From assembly GCA_022361135.1 (NCBI GenBank), contig JAKSBM010000397.1, forward strand, positions 1 through 11,862: DNA of 11,862 nucleotides, read 5' to 3'. Below, piece by piece: positions 1 through 5,720 of this stretch. Under the pieces are notes generated by a model. It searched no databases. It was not told the origin of the DNA and saw only the letters and a list, made by a program, of their open reading frames with translations. A program made the translations under genes and the position numbers. The stretch's first letter is position 1. Every line of letters begins with the position of its first letter. Origin of the DNA: Desulfobacterales bacterium (lineage in GTDB: Bacteria; Desulfobacterota; Desulfobacteria; Desulfobacterales; Desulfobacteraceae).

Positions 1-1314
1 GCAGTTTCGGATCTCCAAGCTGCCATCAACACAGGTGGTGAAGCCGTCACCTCCACAGGCGGAACCATCACACTCCTGGATGACATCACCACAAACATGG
101 GGGACGCAATCATCCCGGCGGGCAGCTTATTGGCCAGCGGCAGCGTACTGAACCTCTCCAAGGATACGGCCAATACATCCATAACACGGACTGGCCCCAC
201 CTTGATCACAACGGCCGGTGTAATTGAGGCCGGAGACAACGTCAGTACCAATACCCAATATACCCTTTCCGGTGATCAGATCATCTCGGAAAACTTACAG
301 GTCGCCAACAACACCGACGCTGCGTTTTCAACCCAGACCACCATTGCCGAAGGCTCGATTTTAAGGGCGGGCTTCTCCCTTGATGCTTCCGGTACCGCAG
401 CCAACACAGGCATCACGGCCACTGCAGTTGTTGCCAACTCCAGTATCACCCTCACCGATGCCACACTAAATGAAGAAATGGTCATCCGCTCCGGATCTGA
501 AATCCAGACCGGCAGTAAGCTCCTGGCCGGTTCTGAACTGGGGGACGCCACCTACGTCATGGGCGGCCAACTTAACGCCGTGGCAACCAATCTTGTGACC
601 TACGCCATGACCAACCTGGAAGCAGGTTCAACCCTCAAGGACGGCACGATCCTGGGAGAAGGGTCCACCATTGGCGGCACCCTGGTGGTGGGCGCCGACA
701 CCGAAGCCGACTCCGACATGACCATTGCTGCAGGAAGTATGCTCCAGGACGGCACCCTGCTCAAGGCCGGCACGGTGATCAACCAGGACATGACCCTGAA
801 TAAGGTTTCGGGCCTAGGCACAACAACCACGGTGGAAATCAAAGCTGGAGATGTGCTGACAACGGACCTCTATGTCCAGGAAGACACCACCATTGCCGAC
901 GACATGCTCATCAAGGAAAACAGTGTCATCAAACAAAATTCCGAACTGGCCATCAACACACGGAATGCCGGCACCCTGGGATTGGGGGATGTGGAAAGTT
1001 ACAGTCTGGCAGATCTATCGGTCCTGGACCAGGAGAGCGCCCAGCGGGCCATCAGCATTGCCGATTCGGCGCTAAAGGAATTGGATGATGTGCGAAGTAC
1101 CCTGGGCTCGGTCCAGAACCAGCTCAGTGCAACCATCTCCAACCTGTCGGTGACCAAGACCAATATCATGGCATCGGAATCCACCATCCGGGATGTTGAC
1201 TTTGCCGAAGAATCCATGGTTTTCTCCAAAATGCAGCTTCTGGCACAGACCAGTTCCTATGCCCTGCAACAGGCCAATTCGTCTTCGCAGAATGTGATGA
1301 ATCTGCTGAAATAA
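1..1314 (+). CDS. fliC: Flagellin, 3' portion (5' end outside window)
   Basis: Main subunit of the flagellar filament, exported through the flagellar type III apparatus. The frame is open from base 1, so the start codon and the conserved N-terminal D0/D1 helices lie upstream; 437 residues are visible. The last ~115 residues (from about base 960) are a classic flagellin C-terminus: a D1 helix (SAQRAISIADSALKELDDVR), then ESTIRDVDFAEE and a D0 helix ending QQANSSSQNVMNLLK. The preceding ~310 residues are the surface-exposed variable region. They are rich in T, S, G, A and N and carry a six-residue repeat of the type [LIV]-x-x-G-[ST]-x, for example LKDGTILGEGS and MLQDGTLLKAG. The ATG at 97 lies inside the variable region and is not the real start. 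The gene ends just before a strong hairpin and is followed by fliD. In FliW-containing bacteria the flagellin C-terminus is the FliW ligand, and fliW is encoded in this window. Confidence 0.93.
   Translation, partial: AVSDLQAAINTGGEAVTSTGGTITLLDDITTNMGDAIIPAGSLLASGSVLNLSKDTANTSITRTGPTLITTAGVIEAGDNVSTNTQYTLSGDQIISENLQVANNTDAAFSTQTTIAEGSILRAGFSLDASGTAANTGITATAVVANSSITLTDATLNEEMVIRSGSEIQTGSKLLAGSELGDATYVMGGQLNAVATNLVTYAMTNLEAGSTLKDGTILGEGSTIGGTLVVGADTEADSDMTIAAGSMLQDGTLLKAGTVINQDMTLNKVSGLGTTTTVEIKAGDVLTTDLYVQEDTTIADDMLIKENSVIKQNSELAINTRNAGTLGLGDVESYSLADLSVLDQESAQRAISIADSALKELDDVRSTLGSVQNQLSATISNLSVTKTNIMASESTIRDVDFAEESMVFSKMQLLAQTSSYALQQANSSSQNVMNLLK
97..960 (+). repeat. Hexapeptide repeat in flagellin variable region
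   Basis: The encoded protein repeats a unit close to [LIV]-x-x-G-[ST]-x. The clearest blocks are at 478-546 (VIRSGSEIQTGSKLLAGSEL), 616-693 (LEAGSTLKDGTILGEGSTIG) and 718-798 (TIAAGSMLQDGTLLKAGTVI). Weaker copies lie at 109-150 (IIPAGSLLASGSVL) and 340-380 (TIAEGSILRAGFSL). Six-residue periodicity with a buried aliphatic residue and a small turn residue is typical of left-handed beta-helices. The fold assignment is inference; the periodicity is directly visible. Confidence 0.65.
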
Positions 1315-1339
1315 AAATAGGAGACCTGACAATTCATGT

Positions 1340-1375
1340 GCAAATGCCCTTTAAATCCGTTTAAAGGGCATTTGC
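1340..1375 (+). terminator. Hairpin terminator after flagellin gene
   Basis: A perfect 16-bp inverted repeat (1340-1355 with 1360-1375) encloses a four-base TCCG loop, 26 bases after the flagellin stop codon. The bases after the stem (TGTCCGGTTTTCCCC) contain only a short T run. It may therefore be an imperfect intrinsic terminator, or a 3' stabilising hairpin for the abundant flagellin mRNA that lets some transcription pass into fliD. Confidence 0.75.
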
Positions 1376-1390
1376 TGTCCGGTTTTCCCC

Positions 1391-1418
1391 TCAAGTATGT
1401 GAATTCATGATCCGATAC
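1391..1418 (+). promoter_or_regulatory. Candidate sigma-28 (FliA) promoter for fliD
   Basis: TCAAGTAT at 1391-1398 matches the sigma-28 -35 consensus TAAAGTTT at 6 of 8 positions. TCCGATAC at 1411-1418 matches the -10 consensus GCCGATAA at 6 of 8. The spacer is 12 bases, against the usual 11. The site lies after the flagellin hairpin and about 40 bases before the fliD ATG, where a late-class flagellar promoter is expected. It was found by eye against the enterobacterial consensus, and no transcript data are available. Confidence 0.5.
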
Positions 1419-1457
1419 GTATTGTAAAACGTCTCTTTAATATAAGGAATCGTTACC

Positions 1458-1907
1458 ATGGCTGGAAGTATTACATCACTGGGGCTTGGCTCTACATTGG
1501 ACCTTCAGGGTATCCTCGACGGACTGCGTAAGGCCGACGAAGCAGCCATCACCAAAATTCAAAATGAAAAAACCGAGATGGAGGCCCAGAAAAACGAGTT
1601 CAACTCCATCAATGCCAAATTTCTCTCCATGAAATCCGATGCATTGAACCTCTCGCTTTCCTCCAACTATCTCAAACGGAACTCATCCATTTCCAACACC
1701 GACGCGTTGGGGGCCGTAATCTCCGACGGGGCCGACCTGGGAAGCCATTCCGTCAACATTACCCGACTGGCCACCAAGAGTTCCTTCATGTCCGCAGGCA
1801 TGTCTGCGGAGACCCTTTCCGTGGTCACGCCCACCAGCCAGAAATCTTCCACGGTTTTGCCGATCCCAACGATCAGCTCCTTGCCCCCAATGAGGTCATC
1901 ACCGTGA
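1458..1907 (+). CDS. fliD: FliD filament cap protein, N-terminal fragment (frameshifted)
   Basis: FliD caps the filament tip and guides flagellin folding. This frame opens with an ATG preceded by AAGGAA (1444-1449, 8-base spacing). Its start, MAGSITSLGLGSTLDLQGIL, is a typical FliD N-terminus. A coiled-coil helix follows (residues ~24-70) and then the start of the head domain (SHSVNITRLATKSSF). Sequence agrees with the family up to about residue 132. The remaining 17 codons (VLPIPTISSLPPMRSSP) are out of frame, and the frame stops at 1905-1907. From 1853 the -1 frame instead reads GFADPNDQLLAPNEVI, which continues naturally into the downstream fragment. Restoring one base near 1853 gives a FliD of about 693 residues, against 468 in E. 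coli. Confidence 0.9.
   Translation: MAGSITSLGLGSTLDLQGILDGLRKADEAAITKIQNEKTEMEAQKNEFNSINAKFLSMKSDALNLSLSSNYLKRNSSISNTDALGAVISDGADLGSHSVNITRLATKSSFMSAGMSAETLSVVTPTSQKSSTVLPIPTISSLPPMRSSP
1851..1860 (+). other. Frameshift site inside fliD
   Basis: The sequence ACGGTTTTGC reads T-V-L in the upstream frame, where it becomes unnatural. In the -1 frame, from 1853, it reads G-F-A-D. One extra G here (ACG GGT TTT GCC) would fuse the two fragments as SQKSSTGFADPNDQ. The pattern fits loss of a single G from a GGG run, either as a real mutation or as a sequencing or assembly error. I see no canonical X-XXY-YYZ slippery heptamer, so programmed frameshifting is not favoured. Confidence 0.75.
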
Positions 1908-3538
1908 CCTACGGCACCGGTGATAACCTAAGGGTGCTCACCCTGGATGCAGGCCCTTCGGGCATGTCTCTCAACCGGGTGGCATCGGAATTTAAAAACA
2001 TCCCGGAAAATGATGCCGGCAATGGCGACAACTATGTGGATGCCACGGTCACCCAGGGAGAGGACGGCCAATATTACCTGGAGTTCACCCCATCCAACGG
2101 CGGCACGGGATCGGAAAACCGCATCATGGTGACCCAGCCCCCGGATGCCACCGCCTTTGAAAGCAGTGCATCCAATGCCACCTTTTCATACTCAGTGGGC
2201 AGCGGCAGCCCCGTATCCATTGACGTGCCGACAGACACCACCCTCAGCGGTCTGGCCGAACTCATCAACAGCACCCCCAACAATGGCGGGGTCACTGCCA
2301 GTATCATCAATACGGGCTCCGGCGATTCCCCCTATAAGTTGGTCCTCAAGGCAAATGACACCGGTGAAGCCTCCAGGATAACCATCCACAGCCAATTGGA
2401 CGGCCTCCCCATGACCCAGGAGAATGGGGACGGGTATATCATGGCCGCCGACAACGCCCTGGACTTTACCAATCCCATTACCATCCGGATGGTTGACAAC
2501 AACACCAACTTTGTATTTTCAGAAGATACGGGCAATGGATTCCAGGCCCCCATCACGGCAAAAATTGCCGATGGGGTTTACCAGAATGGGGAAGATCTGG
2601 CTGCTGCCGTGGAAACCGCATTGGAACAAGCGTCGGCACAGAGTGGTGCCGGGGCGGATTATTCCGTGCAATATAACACCGGCACCCAGAAATTGGAAAT
2701 CTCCCAGCACGGCACCCTGGACGGGGTGGCCATCAATTGGAGTGACCCGACCTCAACCGCCGCCAATGCCCTGGGCTTCACCAACGACGCCACCATCACC
2801 CCCAAAACATCGTCTCTGAATTCCGCATTTGCCCTGGACGGCATCGACTACCAGCGGGAGGACAACACCGGCCTCACCGACGTGATTGACGGGGTCAATT
2901 TCACCCTGGCCGGCATCGGAACCTCCAATATTTCCATCACCGAGAATACCTCTGGAATCATTACCGAAATCAAGGAAATGATTAACACCCTCAATGAACT
3001 CGCTAAAGAAATCGACGCCAATGACGATTACAATAAAGAAACCGGAGAGTGGGGAACACTGGCCAAAACCCCATCCATCGGCAATGCCAAGGAACGATTA
3101 TTATCTTTGGTGGGTTCCCAGTTACACGTGGACGGCAGCAGCATTACCAGCTTCTACGATATGGGCCTCGAAGTCTCCCGGGACGGCAGCATCACCCTGG
3201 ATGAGTCCATCCTCACCCAGAAGGTAAACGGCTCTTTTACCGATGTGGAAAAATTCTTTCTGGGAAATGATTCCATCACGGGCATGGCAGATCAGATCAA
3301 CGATATGCTCAAGGAATTCACCAAGGCCCAGGGGTTGATGCAGAGTGAAACCCAGGCCGTGGATACCAAGATCACCCAGATGACCGAGGACATTACCAGC
3401 AAGACGGAGCAGATAGAGAAAAAGTATGAGACCATGGCGGCCCAGTTCACGGAATTGGACAAATACATGCGTCAGATGCAGTCCCAACAAAACTTTATCA
3501 CCCAGATGACCGAGGCCCAGAAGAATTCGAATAAATAA
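1904..3538 (+). CDS. fliD: FliD filament cap protein, C-terminal fragment (frameshifted)
   Basis: This is the larger part of FliD; homologous sequence in this frame really begins near 1853. The first possible start is GTG at 1904, overlapping the upstream stop as GTGA, with a modest GAGG 8 bases upstream (1892-1895). Residues ~92-162 match a flagellin-IN-like motif (SYSVGSGSPVSIDVPTD, then LAELINSTPNNGGVTASI). Residues ~199-292 are an inserted module also found three times in FlgL. Residues ~303-540 are the FliD C-terminal domain: SSLNSAFALDGIDYQREDN, LTDVIDGVNFTL, GLEVSRDGSITLDE, then a coiled coil (~470-520) ending QQNFITQMTEAQKNSNK. FliS follows 24 bases later. If the shift is real, an unfused C-terminal piece would lack the N-terminal helix used for capping and export, so a real mutation would probably impair filament assembly unless it is bypassed. 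Confidence 0.88.
   Translation: MTYGTGDNLRVLTLDAGPSGMSLNRVASEFKNIPENDAGNGDNYVDATVTQGEDGQYYLEFTPSNGGTGSENRIMVTQPPDATAFESSASNATFSYSVGSGSPVSIDVPTDTTLSGLAELINSTPNNGGVTASIINTGSGDSPYKLVLKANDTGEASRITIHSQLDGLPMTQENGDGYIMAADNALDFTNPITIRMVDNNTNFVFSEDTGNGFQAPITAKIADGVYQNGEDLAAAVETALEQASAQSGAGADYSVQYNTGTQKLEISQHGTLDGVAINWSDPTSTAANALGFTNDATITPKTSSLNSAFALDGIDYQREDNTGLTDVIDGVNFTLAGIGTSNISITENTSGIITEIKEMINTLNELAKEIDANDDYNKETGEWGTLAKTPSIGNAKERLLSLVGSQLHVDGSSITSFYDMGLEVSRDGSITLDESILTQKVNGSFTDVEKFFLGNDSITGMADQINDMLKEFTKAQGLMQSETQAVDTKITQMTEDITSKTEQIEKKYETMAAQFTELDKYMRQMQSQQNFITQMTEAQKNSNK
2498..2779 (+). repeat. Shared junction/cap module, FliD copy
   Basis: This encodes about 94 residues following the pattern N-x-x-F-x-E, then A-D-G-x-Y, a helix (EDLAAAVETALEQAS), ADYSVQY, then I-x-W and closing A-L-G-F. 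The same order of motifs occurs in three FlgL segments (7191-7454, 6489-6773, 6099-6407), so it is a protein-level repeat. It sits between the flagellin-IN-like motif and the FliD C-terminal domain. Confidence 0.7.
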
Positions 3539-3562
3539 CAGACCATAAAGGAGTAATGGATT

Positions 3563-4048
3563 ATGGCTTACAACAGTACCGCGCTCAATTCTTACCAGAA
3601 GGCGCAGGTCTATGATGAAATTGATCCGAAAAAATTGATTCTCATGCTCTACGAAGGGGCAATCAAACGGATCAAGCTTTCACGTAAGGGGCTTCAGGAA
3701 AATAATCCCCGCCTGCGGGGGGAAAATCTGGGAAAAGCCATTGCCATTATTTCCGAACTCAATGCCTCCCTGGATACCAGTGTGGAAAGCGAAGAAATCA
3801 TGTTTCTGGCCGGACTATACAATGCCATGCTGGTGGAACTTCCCAAGGTGGCGGTGAACAATGATGTAAAGACCCTGGACCGGGCGGAAAAGTATCTCAT
3901 GGAACTCAAACGCATCTGGGAAACCACGGTGATGAAAAAAAGCGCCCCGGTCACATCGGCCCAGCCCGCCAGACAACCCAACCTGGGTACCCCCGGCGGC
4001 CAATACCCCAACATGGCCCCCCAGCAGCGGACATCCTTTGCGGTGTAA
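3563..4048 (+). CDS. fliS: FliS flagellin export chaperone
   Basis: A cytoplasmic chaperone that binds the flagellin C-terminus and prevents premature polymerisation before export. The start ATG follows AAAGGAG (3547-3553, 9-base spacing), 24 bases after fliD stops. The protein opens with the FliS signature SYQKAQVYDEIDPKKLILML and continues as helices: EGAIKRIKLSRKG, GKAIAIISELNASLD, FLAGLYNAMLVEL and AEKYLMELKRIWE. These fit the four-helix bundle over residues ~10-124. At 161 residues it is longer than usual (about 125-135), because of a low-complexity Pro/Gln/Ala tail from residue ~125 (SAQPARQPNLGTPGGQYPN) that is probably disordered. The fliD-fliS order is a conserved pairing. Confidence 0.95.
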   Translation: MAYNSTALNSYQKAQVYDEIDPKKLILMLYEGAIKRIKLSRKGLQENNPRLRGENLGKAIAIISELNASLDTSVESEEIMFLAGLYNAMLVELPKVAVNNDVKTLDRAEKYLMELKRIWETTVMKKSAPVTSAQPARQPNLGTPGGQYPNMAPQQRTSFAV

Positions 4049-4058
4049 CACGGAACCC

Positions 4059-4065
4059 AAGGAGG
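4059..4065 (+). promoter_or_regulatory. Shine-Dalgarno fixing the start of the FliT-like gene
   Basis: AAGGAGG lies 8 bases before the ATG at 4074, close to the ideal anti-16S complement. It favours 4074 over the in-frame TTG at 4038, which would overlap fliS and has no comparable site. Confidence 0.75.
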
Positions 4066-4073
4066 AAAAACCA

Positions 4074-4472
4074 ATGAAAGACCTTCAAGCCAAAGTCGAT
4101 ACCCACATCCAGGAATATGAAGCCATGCAATTGCGGCACCTGTCCGTCATGGAAACCCAGGACCTTCCCGACCTGGCCACATTGACCCGGGAACGGGAAT
4201 CCCGTTTTGCCCCCCTCCAGGCCAACCTCCAGGCCCTTCTGGACAATGCCGGCCTGGCCGGAGATAAGGGAATGGTATCGGTCTTACAGGCCTATGAAGA
4301 TCGGCTGCAACGCATTTCCGAGCTTGACGCAAAGATTGAAACTGCGATAAAAAAACACAAAGAAGAACTGCAACGGCTGATGAATCGCATGAAACATGGG
4401 AAAAAAGCCATCAAGGGCTATGGGGGACTGGGAACGCCATCGTCCCCCCGGGTGGTCAGCATGAACCGTTAG
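4074..4472 (+). CDS. FliT-like / FlgN-like small coiled-coil flagellar chaperone (putative)
   Basis: A 132-residue, helix-rich, charged cytoplasmic protein without signal peptide or membrane segment. Three helices are apparent: residues ~5-33 (MKDLQAKVDTHIQEYEAM), ~34-65 (LATLTRERESRFAPLQANLQ) and a long coiled coil over ~70-115 (VLQAYEDRLQRISELDAKIE, then KKHKEELQRLMNRMKHGKKA). The tail reads IKGYGGLG. Size, helix pattern and position directly after fliS match FliT, which binds FliD, or the related FlgN family, which binds FlgK and FlgL. Sequence identity to either is not obvious by eye, so the call rests mostly on context. With 25 bases after fliS and 31 before flaG, it is most likely co-transcribed with both. 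Its client could be FliD upstream or the enlarged FlgK and FlgL encoded opposite. Confidence 0.6.
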   Translation: MKDLQAKVDTHIQEYEAMQLRHLSVMETQDLPDLATLTRERESRFAPLQANLQALLDNAGLAGDKGMVSVLQAYEDRLQRISELDAKIETAIKKHKEELQRLMNRMKHGKKAIKGYGGLGTPSSPRVVSMNR

Positions 4473-4503
4473 GCAGCCGGAAATTTTTTAAGGAGATAGA
4501 GAC

Positions 4504-4851
4504 ATGGATGTTTCAAACACCAACATGGACGTTTCCCACATCGTCCCTCCACAGACACCGGAGCAAACCGGGAATCAGCCCCCTGCGGTTGACCCTTCAG
4601 ACAAGCCGGTCAAGCCGGCACAGATCTCCAGAAACGATGTGGATGAAATGGTGGAAGCACTCCAGGACCTGGCGGAAACCCTGAACACTTCAATGAACTT
4701 CAGCGTCAACGAAAACACAAACGATATTGTGGTTCAAATCATTGACAAGGAAACCAAGGAAGTCATTCGCCAGATTCCGCCGGAAGAACTCTTGGAGATC
4801 CAGGAAAAGATGATGGACCTGACCGGTTTCCTATTGAACAAAGAAGTATAA
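4504..4851 (+). CDS. flaG: FlaG family flagellar protein
   Basis: A 115-residue FlaG-domain protein. The first ~45 residues are a polar, Pro-rich, probably disordered segment (HIVPPQTPEQTGNQPPAVD). The conserved domain follows: a helix (VDEMVEALQDLAETLNTSM), a strand (LNTSMNFSVNENTNDIVVQI), then IDKETKEVIRQIPPEELLEI and a final helix (EKMMDLTGFLLNKEV). The D-x-x-T-x-E-V-I-R-Q-I-P-P-E-E motif is the hallmark of the family. FlaG is associated with control of filament length or stability in several polar flagellates; its biochemical role is not settled. The start is supported by AAGGAG at 4490-4495, 8 bases upstream. It is the last gene of the plus-strand block. Confidence 0.92.
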   Translation: MDVSNTNMDVSHIVPPQTPEQTGNQPPAVDPSDKPVKPAQISRNDVDEMVEALQDLAETLNTSMNFSVNENTNDIVVQIIDKETKEVIRQIPPEELLEIQEKMMDLTGFLLNKEV

Positions 4852-4913
4852 ATCTCCCCCCCGTTCCTTTAATCCTTCCATTTTCAGCACAAATATTCAG
4901 TGATAAAAGACTC

Positions 4914-4937
4914 GATTTCGCCCCTTGGGGCGAAATC
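4914..4937. terminator. Bidirectional terminator between convergent flagellar operons
   Basis: A perfect 11-bp inverted repeat (4914-4924 with 4927-4937), GATTTCGCCCC / GGGGCGAAATC, has a two-base centre that would open to a CTTG loop. On the plus strand it is followed by CATTTTA. On the minus strand it is followed by GAGTCTTTTATC. It sits 62 bases after the flaG stop and about 105 bases after the fliW stop, and could end both transcripts. Confidence 0.75.
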
Positions 4938-4981
4938 CATTTTACCAAGGTCACAGGATTTCAGAATGGCTTTTGGTCAAT

Positions 4982-5017
4982 GGGATACCATCCGAGTCTT
5001 GCAGACCCGGCAACGCC
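4982..5017. other. Structured intergenic stretch of unknown function
   Basis: Three short inverted repeats follow one another: GGAT/ATCC (4983-4986 with 4990-4993), CCGAGTCT/AGACCCGG (4992-4999 with 5003-5010, 7 of 8 pairs, TGC loop) and GGC/GCC (5009-5011 with 5015-5017). Neighbouring stems share bases, so they compete. I do not recognise a named RNA family. It could be a small RNA element, a repeated palindromic element, or a second terminator-like structure. Confidence 0.3.
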
Positions 5018-5042
5018 ATTTCATAGATTGGACAGGGTTAAA

Positions 5043-5471
5043 TCATGCTTGCAGCAGCTGGTGCTGATGGGAATAGTTGGAATTCTCCAGGATCAGCTGT
5101 AAGCCTTCCCTTCGATTGTTGTTGATGACCAGGGGGGCCATCATATTGGCCGTCATCTTTTCCGGATTCCCCCCCGGAATGGTCACAATGACAAAACATG
5201 AAATCTCATCGGTTTCAAAGTCCCAATCCACCAATTTTTCAAGGTCCCTTTTCCCGATTTCATACTCGGGGAATACCTTGACCGGATCAAGGATCACAAA
5301 TGAAAGGTCCGGATCTTCCAGGGCCTGGAACAATAAAAACGGAACGGTTTCCGGTTTCTGGAGCACCACATATTTTTTAATGTCCCGGAATCCGGGAATA
5401 CCCACAGGCAGAGTCAGGATCTTTTCCTCATCAATATCAATCTTCCCGAATTGTCTTGTTTCAATCTTCAT
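5043..5471 (-). CDS. fliW: FliW flagellar assembly factor (CsrA antagonist)
   Basis: FliW is a small cytoplasmic beta-barrel protein. In Bacillus it binds either flagellin or CsrA: when flagellin is exported, FliW is free to bind CsrA and relieve repression of flagellin translation. This 142-residue protein shows the family pattern: a start of IETRQFGKIDIDEEKILTLP, then GIPGFRDIKKYVVLQ, PFLLFQALEDPDLSFVILDP, FVIVTIPGGNPEKMTANMMA and APLVINNNRREGLQLIL. The IxGFxxxxxY, SLEDPDLxFVIxDP-like and NLxAPxVIN-like segments are all recognisable. The ATG overlaps the csrA stop by one base (TAATG), and AAGGAG lies inside csrA (5485-5490), 13 bases upstream, which fits translational coupling. It is last in the flgK-flgL-csrA-fliW block. 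Confidence 0.96.
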   Translation of the reverse strand: MKIETRQFGKIDIDEEKILTLPVGIPGFRDIKKYVVLQKPETVPFLLFQALEDPDLSFVILDPVKVFPEYEIGKRDLEKLVDWDFETDEISCFVIVTIPGGNPEKMTANMMAPLVINNNRREGLQLILENSNYSHQHQLLQA

Positions 5472-5716
5472 TATTTCTTTTCAGACTCCTTGCTTTCAAA
5501 CAATTTAGCCGCCTTGGCAATATCTGATTTTTCTCCCTTGGAAGACAAAACATTGGCCTTCTGGATTGAATCATAGACTTCCTGTCGCAGGACAGATATC
5601 TCTTTGGGTGCATCAATTCCGATGCGGATATTGTTCTTACCGGTCTCAATGACCTTAATGACAATATCATCCCCGATGATGATACTTTCACCGATTTTTC
5701 GCGTTAAAATAAGCAT
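5471..5716 (-). CDS. csrA: CsrA translational regulator
   Basis: CsrA is a homodimeric RNA-binding protein that recognises GGA motifs near ribosome binding sites and usually represses translation. The 81-residue protein starts MLILTRKIGESIIIGDDIVI and continues RIGIDAPKEISVLRQEVY. The key RNA-contact residues Leu4, Arg6 and Arg44 are present. Beyond the ~60-residue core is a C-terminal helix and a charged tail (AKAAKLFESKESEKK), as is common in CsrA proteins paired with FliW. The start lies 4 bases after the flgL stop. No Shine-Dalgarno is visible upstream (GATTTCCTATAAAAAT), so translation probably depends on ribosomes finishing flgL. The upstream GTGGAT contains a GGA that could permit autoregulation, but that is speculative. 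Confidence 0.97.
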   Translation of the reverse strand: MLILTRKIGESIIIGDDIVIKVIETGKNNIRIGIDAPKEISVLRQEVYDSIQKANVLSSKGEKSDIAKAAKLFESKESEKK

Positions 5717-5720
5717 ATTT

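Larger units (their letters stand above)
4852..5042. other. Convergent spacer between flaG and fliW
   Basis: This 191-base spacer holds a C-rich start (4854-4862), a symmetrical terminator hairpin (4914-4937) and a second structured stretch (4982-5017). I see no credible small coding region and no promoter in it. Confidence 0.6.

Noticed and set aside
97..99. ATG as the start of the flagellin gene
   Set aside because: It lies inside the variable region, the frame is open to base 1, and flagellins need an N-terminal D0/D1 helix that is absent here.
616..798. CRISPR or DNA-level tandem repeats in the flagellin variable region
   Set aside because: The repetition is at protein level with diverged codons; there are no identical DNA repeats with regular spacers.
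1904..3538. An independent gene rather than a fliD fragment
   Set aside because: FliD-like sequence in this frame continues upstream of the GTG to about 1853 and joins naturally to the preceding fragment, so a frameshift in one gene is the simpler reading.
4038..4040. In-frame TTG as the start of the FliT-like gene
   Set aside because: It overlaps the end of fliS and has no good ribosome site, whereas the ATG at 4074 has AAGGAGG at ideal spacing.
4992..5010. A tRNA anticodon arm
   Set aside because: The stem and a 3-base loop do not fit a tRNA anticodon arm, and no acceptor stem, D arm or T arm with GGTTCGAATCC-like sequence is present nearby.
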